Below are positions 60,845 to 64,000 of a stretch of 64,000 nucleotides of DNA, in pieces. The stretch spans positions 41,241,804-41,305,803 of the forward strand of contig NC_134096.1 in NCBI RefSeq assembly GCF_000715075.1. The letters run 5' to 3'. The position numbers and the translations under genes were made by a program. The stretch is from Nicotiana tabacum. Its lineage: Eukaryota; Streptophyta; Magnoliopsida; Solanales; Solanaceae. Position 1 is the first letter of the stretch. Each line of letters opens with the position of its first letter. The notes beneath the pieces were generated by a model. It did no database searches. It was not told the DNA's origin and saw only the letters and a program-made list of their open reading frames with translations.

Positions 60845-61912
60845 GACACGGTGCACCACAGTGATGCCAAGGAGGTAACTATTGGTGATGATAGGGTATT
60901 GAGGATGTAGGGTCGGGTTTGTGTTCCGAATGTGGATGGATTGCGTGAGTTGATTCTTGAAGAAGCCCATAGTTTGTGGCATTCCATTCGTCTGGGCACC
61001 GTGAAGATGCACCCCGATTTGAAAAATCACTATTGGTGGAGAAGAATGAAGAAGGATATTATGGAGTATGTGGCTCCGTGTTTGAACTGTCAGCAGGTGA
61101 AGTACGAGCATTAGAGACCAAGTGGTTTGCTTCAGAGACTTGACATCCCGGAGTTCAAGTGGGAGCGTATCACCATGGATTTTGTAGTTGGACTTCCATG
61201 GACCTTAAGGAGATTTGACACAGTGTGGGTCATTGTGGATGGACTGACCAAGTCTGCACAATTCATTCCCCTTATGACTACCTATTCTTCAAAGCAGCTG
61301 GCTCGGATTTATCTTCGTGAGATTATTCTCCTTCATGGTGTGCAGGTGTCTATTATCTCGGGTCGAGGCACGCAATTCACATCATAGTTTTGGAGAGTTG
61401 TGCAGCGTGAGTTGGGCACACAGGTTGAGCTGAGTATGACATTCCATCCCGAGACTGACGGGCAGTCCAAGCGCACTATTCAGATCTTGGAGCACATGTT
61501 ACGTGCCTGTGTTATTGATCTCGTGGGTTCATGGGATCAGTTTCTAGAGCTAGCTAAGTTTGCCTTGATAGATTTGGTGAGAGGTGGCCTATAGACTTGC
61601 ATTGCAAACCAGCTTATCGGGAGTTCACCTAGTGTTCAATGTTTCCATGCTCCAAAAGTATTATGGTGATCCGTCACATGTGTTGGATTTTATCTTAGTG
61701 CAATTGGACAAGGATTTAACCTATGTTTAGGAGTCGGTAGCTATTTTAGATAGGCAATTCCGAAAGTTGAGGTCGAAATACATTGTGTCAGTGAAGGTTC
61801 AGTGGAGAGGTCAACCGGTCAAGGAGGCGACTTGGGAGATCGAGCATGATATGTGGAGTCATTATTCTCACCTTTTTCGCACTTCAGGTATGTCTCTATA
61901 CTCGTTCTAGGA
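60845..61912 (+). pseudogene. Chromovirus pol relic: integrase and chromodomain
   Basis: Integrase starts with VCVPNVDGLRELILEEAHSL and an HHCC finger (HSIRLGTVKMHPDLKNHYWW, APCLNCQQVKYEH). The core keeps the first Asp (ERITMDFVVGLPW). The second is Gly (SIISGRGTQFTS, codon at 61360-61362) and the Glu is Lys (ETDGQSKRTIQILE, near 61468). After LELAKFA the sequence jumps to the C-terminal module (AYRLALQTSLSGVHLVFNVS), so roughly 75 codons with the GPY region are missing. A chromodomain closes the gene at 61725-61905: ILDRQFRKLRSK, SVKVQWRGQPVKEATWEIEH, DMWSHYSHLFRTSG. Chromodomains steer integration to heterochromatin, and this one places the element in the Tekay/Del chromoviruses. Confidence 0.87.
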
Positions 61913-61925
61913 TGAACATTTGCTT

Positions 61926-61938
61926 AAGATGGGGAGAA
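61926..61938 (+). other. Polypurine tract of the chromovirus
   Basis: AAGATGGGGAGAA before an LTR start decayed to TATAAAGACACG. Confidence 0.65.
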
Positions 61939-62614
61939 TATAAAGACACGATCAATCATTTTGTGTATTTGAGCCTCGTTTCCCTTTTTGAAGCTTCTCC
62001 TATGTGCATTTGTTATTTTATGACTTGCGGGGATGGTTGGTTTCATTTCAGGGAGGTTTTGTAATGATCTAGAACAATTGGTTCTTAGTTTAGAAGCTTA
62101 AGTTGGAAATATTTACCGAGGATTGACTTCTTTGAAAACGACCCCGGAACAATGTTTTGATAGTTCCAATAGGTTTTATGGTGATTTTGGACTTAGCGTG
62201 TGTCCAGAATTGGATTCGGAGGTTACTTGGTTGTTTTGGCTGGTTTTGCCGAACGTTGACAATTTGAAGGTTTAGAAATTTTCTAAGTTTGACCATAGTT
62301 TGACTTTATGTCTATTGGGTTTGGATTTCAGTTTCAAGGCTTGGAATAGGTCTGTTTTGTCATTTGGAACTTTTTTGCAAAGTTTTGTGTCATTCCGAGT
62401 TGGTTTGGTGGAAATCGGACGCTTGGTTGTGATTTTAGCAATTCTTGAGTTTCATTGTGAATCTTATGTGTTTTGGTGTTTGATTCATGGTTCCGGTGTT
62501 ATTTTGGTATTTTTATCATGCAAATGAGTTCGTATGATATTTTTAGACTTGTGTGGATATTTGGTGTAGATTCCCGGGGGTCGACTGAGTTTCAGATGCT
62601 TTTTGGATTGGTTT
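61939..62614 (+). mobile_element. 3' LTR of the chromovirus, first part
   Basis: Starts TATAAAGACACGATC (expected TGTAA...). Shares order and phrases with the LTR at 11906 (TATGACTTGCG, AAGCTTAAGTTGGAA, GTTCCAATAGGTT, TTTTCTAAGTTT). Interrupted at 62615 by another LTR, so the rest is outside the window. Frames inside it are shadows. Confidence 0.68.
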
Positions 62615-64000
62615 TGTCACGCCCTAAACCTGGGGGCGAGACCGGCACCCAGTGCCTCATTTAACTTAGCCTACCAACTTGCGACTAAGAAACTCTGAAC
62701 AAACAATGTCATACTTTGGCTGTAGGGCCACATTGCAAGATAGTCTACGAAACAAAATATAAAACTGAACGGGAACTAGTTCTGACTGAACATCAATATA
62801 AAGCTGGGCCGAGAAGACCGTTATAACTACTACAGCTGACAAACCAACAAAAATATACATACATGGCCTACAAGCCCATTATACTGCACTAACTGACAGG
62901 ATATGTCTACAAACTTCTACCGATGGATGTACTGTATTCGGAATACGACCCCGACCTGTCCATAATATATATAAATACATACACAATATGTACTCAAAAC
63001 CCTAGACCCAGAAACACCGAAGGACGTGGAGCTTACCGATCAAGCAGATCACGGACAACACCTACGGAGGAGGTCTACCAGTCTGTCTATCCGAACCTGC
63101 ATGCATGAAATGCAGCGTCCTCAGGAGTGGGACGTCAGTACGAAATAATGTACCGAGTATGTAAGGCAATAGAATAACTGAAAGCTGAAACTAAACTGAT
63201 AATATAATAACTAAAAGTAATTGGGAGCTAAAGATGATATAATACTTACCTGCTGATACTAACTCAACTCTCTCAATATCGTAAGTAAAATAGATGTCCG
63301 GCCCTATAAGGCTCGGAACGTGTAACTGCTCTACCGTAGTACGCTCGTTCATAGGCGCTCGGCCATACTAGGCTCTGTATCTCGGCCATTCTAGGCTCTC
63401 TCATAGGCGCTCGGCCACAGTAGGCTCGGTATATAACTTACCATCTGATCAGAGGTTACCCAATAGGGGCCTGCCCACAAATTATAGCTCGGTGGTGGTA
63501 AAAATACTGTAATACTATAAATTTATAGACACTCTACCATCTTGACTAAAAGAAGATAATACTTAACTAAATAGAAAGTCCCAGTAAGGGAGAATACTAT
63601 AACTTCTGAGACTAGGATAATGTGAATAAATTCAGGAATACGAACTTCTCTTTATGTCTCGTTATCAAACCCATGTAGTTACGAGATTATGTCAAAATGA
63701 AGGAAAGGTTTAGCCTTAACATAACTTATCACAATCTTTCCAATAACCACGTTGAACTCGTCTTTTTGCACCTTAATCTACAATAACGATAATAATACTA
63801 TCATTAAGTTACGAAAGGTACAACTATTGCCTAACCAACGATAGGTTTATTTGATAATAAAACGGGCAGCATCTCCCCTATCATCTTTACTTCCTCAAAA
63901 TTCAAGATAACACCAACAACACAACAACACAATAATAAAAACATATATACATTATTTTACAACCTTATATAGACCACAAAATACTACAAAACAGCCCAAC
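62615..64000 (-). mobile_element. LTR (partial, runs off right edge)
   Basis: Starts TGTCACGCCCTAAACCTGGG and is closely similar to the solo LTR from 58509 onward (GGGGCGAGACCGGCACCC, GTATAAAGC-type blocks, GGGACGTCAGTACGAAATAA, the GCTCATAGGCGCTCGGCCA pair). Minus orientation. Whether it is a solo LTR or the 3' LTR of a longer element cannot be told, because the right end is not in the window. Confidence 0.8.

Noticed and set aside
60809..61111. 100-codon minus-strand frame
   Set aside because: Antisense to the chromovirus integrase finger.

Overview
The window looks like repeat-dense nuclear DNA from a flowering plant, most likely a member of the Solanaceae (nightshade family). The support is a tRNA-derived SINE of the Au/SolS type with a 13-bp target duplication, a very large Ogre-type element with a tRNA-Arg primer site, chromovirus-type Ty3/gypsy elements primed by initiator tRNA-Met, and a degenerate 'plant transposon protein' gene. 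I see no convincing host gene, rRNA, tRNA or CRISPR array. No database search was possible, so family names rest on motifs I recognised.

Layout. (1) 1-169: edge of an unrecognised minus-strand reading frame, then low-information DNA with a (GA)16 microsatellite. (2) About 1961-7371: a decayed minus-strand LTR element with a plant-transposon-protein pseudogene and a SINE inserted in its left LTR. (3) 7372-14080: a plus-strand Ty3/gypsy-like element with primer site, polypurine tract and 3' LTR but no recognisable protein genes over 4.4 kb. (4) 14080-16931, 45039-51360 and 54272-54555: three blocks resembling plant mitochondrial intergenic DNA, split by transposon insertions. (5) 16932-45038: an Ogre (Tat-lineage) retrotransposon with both long LTRs. 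Inside it lie a solo LTR (21799-23541), a complete Ty3/gypsy element (24405-33283) and an LTR fragment of the family in (2) (33881 to about 35190). (6) 51361-54271: another solo LTR inside the mitochondrial-like block. (7) 54556-62614: a plus-strand Tekay/Del-like chromovirus with gag, pol and chromodomain relics, interrupted by a solo LTR (58509-60844). Its 3' LTR is interrupted by another LTR that runs off the right edge.

The relative order of insertion can be read from the nesting. The mitochondrial-like DNA received the Ogre element. Ogre then received a solo LTR element, a gypsy element and an LTR fragment. The chromovirus at the right received its own two LTR insertions. Every coding region is broken by stops, frameshifts, deletions or loss of catalytic residues. 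The youngest-looking large element is the gypsy copy at 24405-33283: both LTRs are 2268 bp and very similar, yet its own genes are deletion derivatives. Nothing here forms a working operon or pathway; the interest lies in the nested history, promoter loss and non-autonomous elements.
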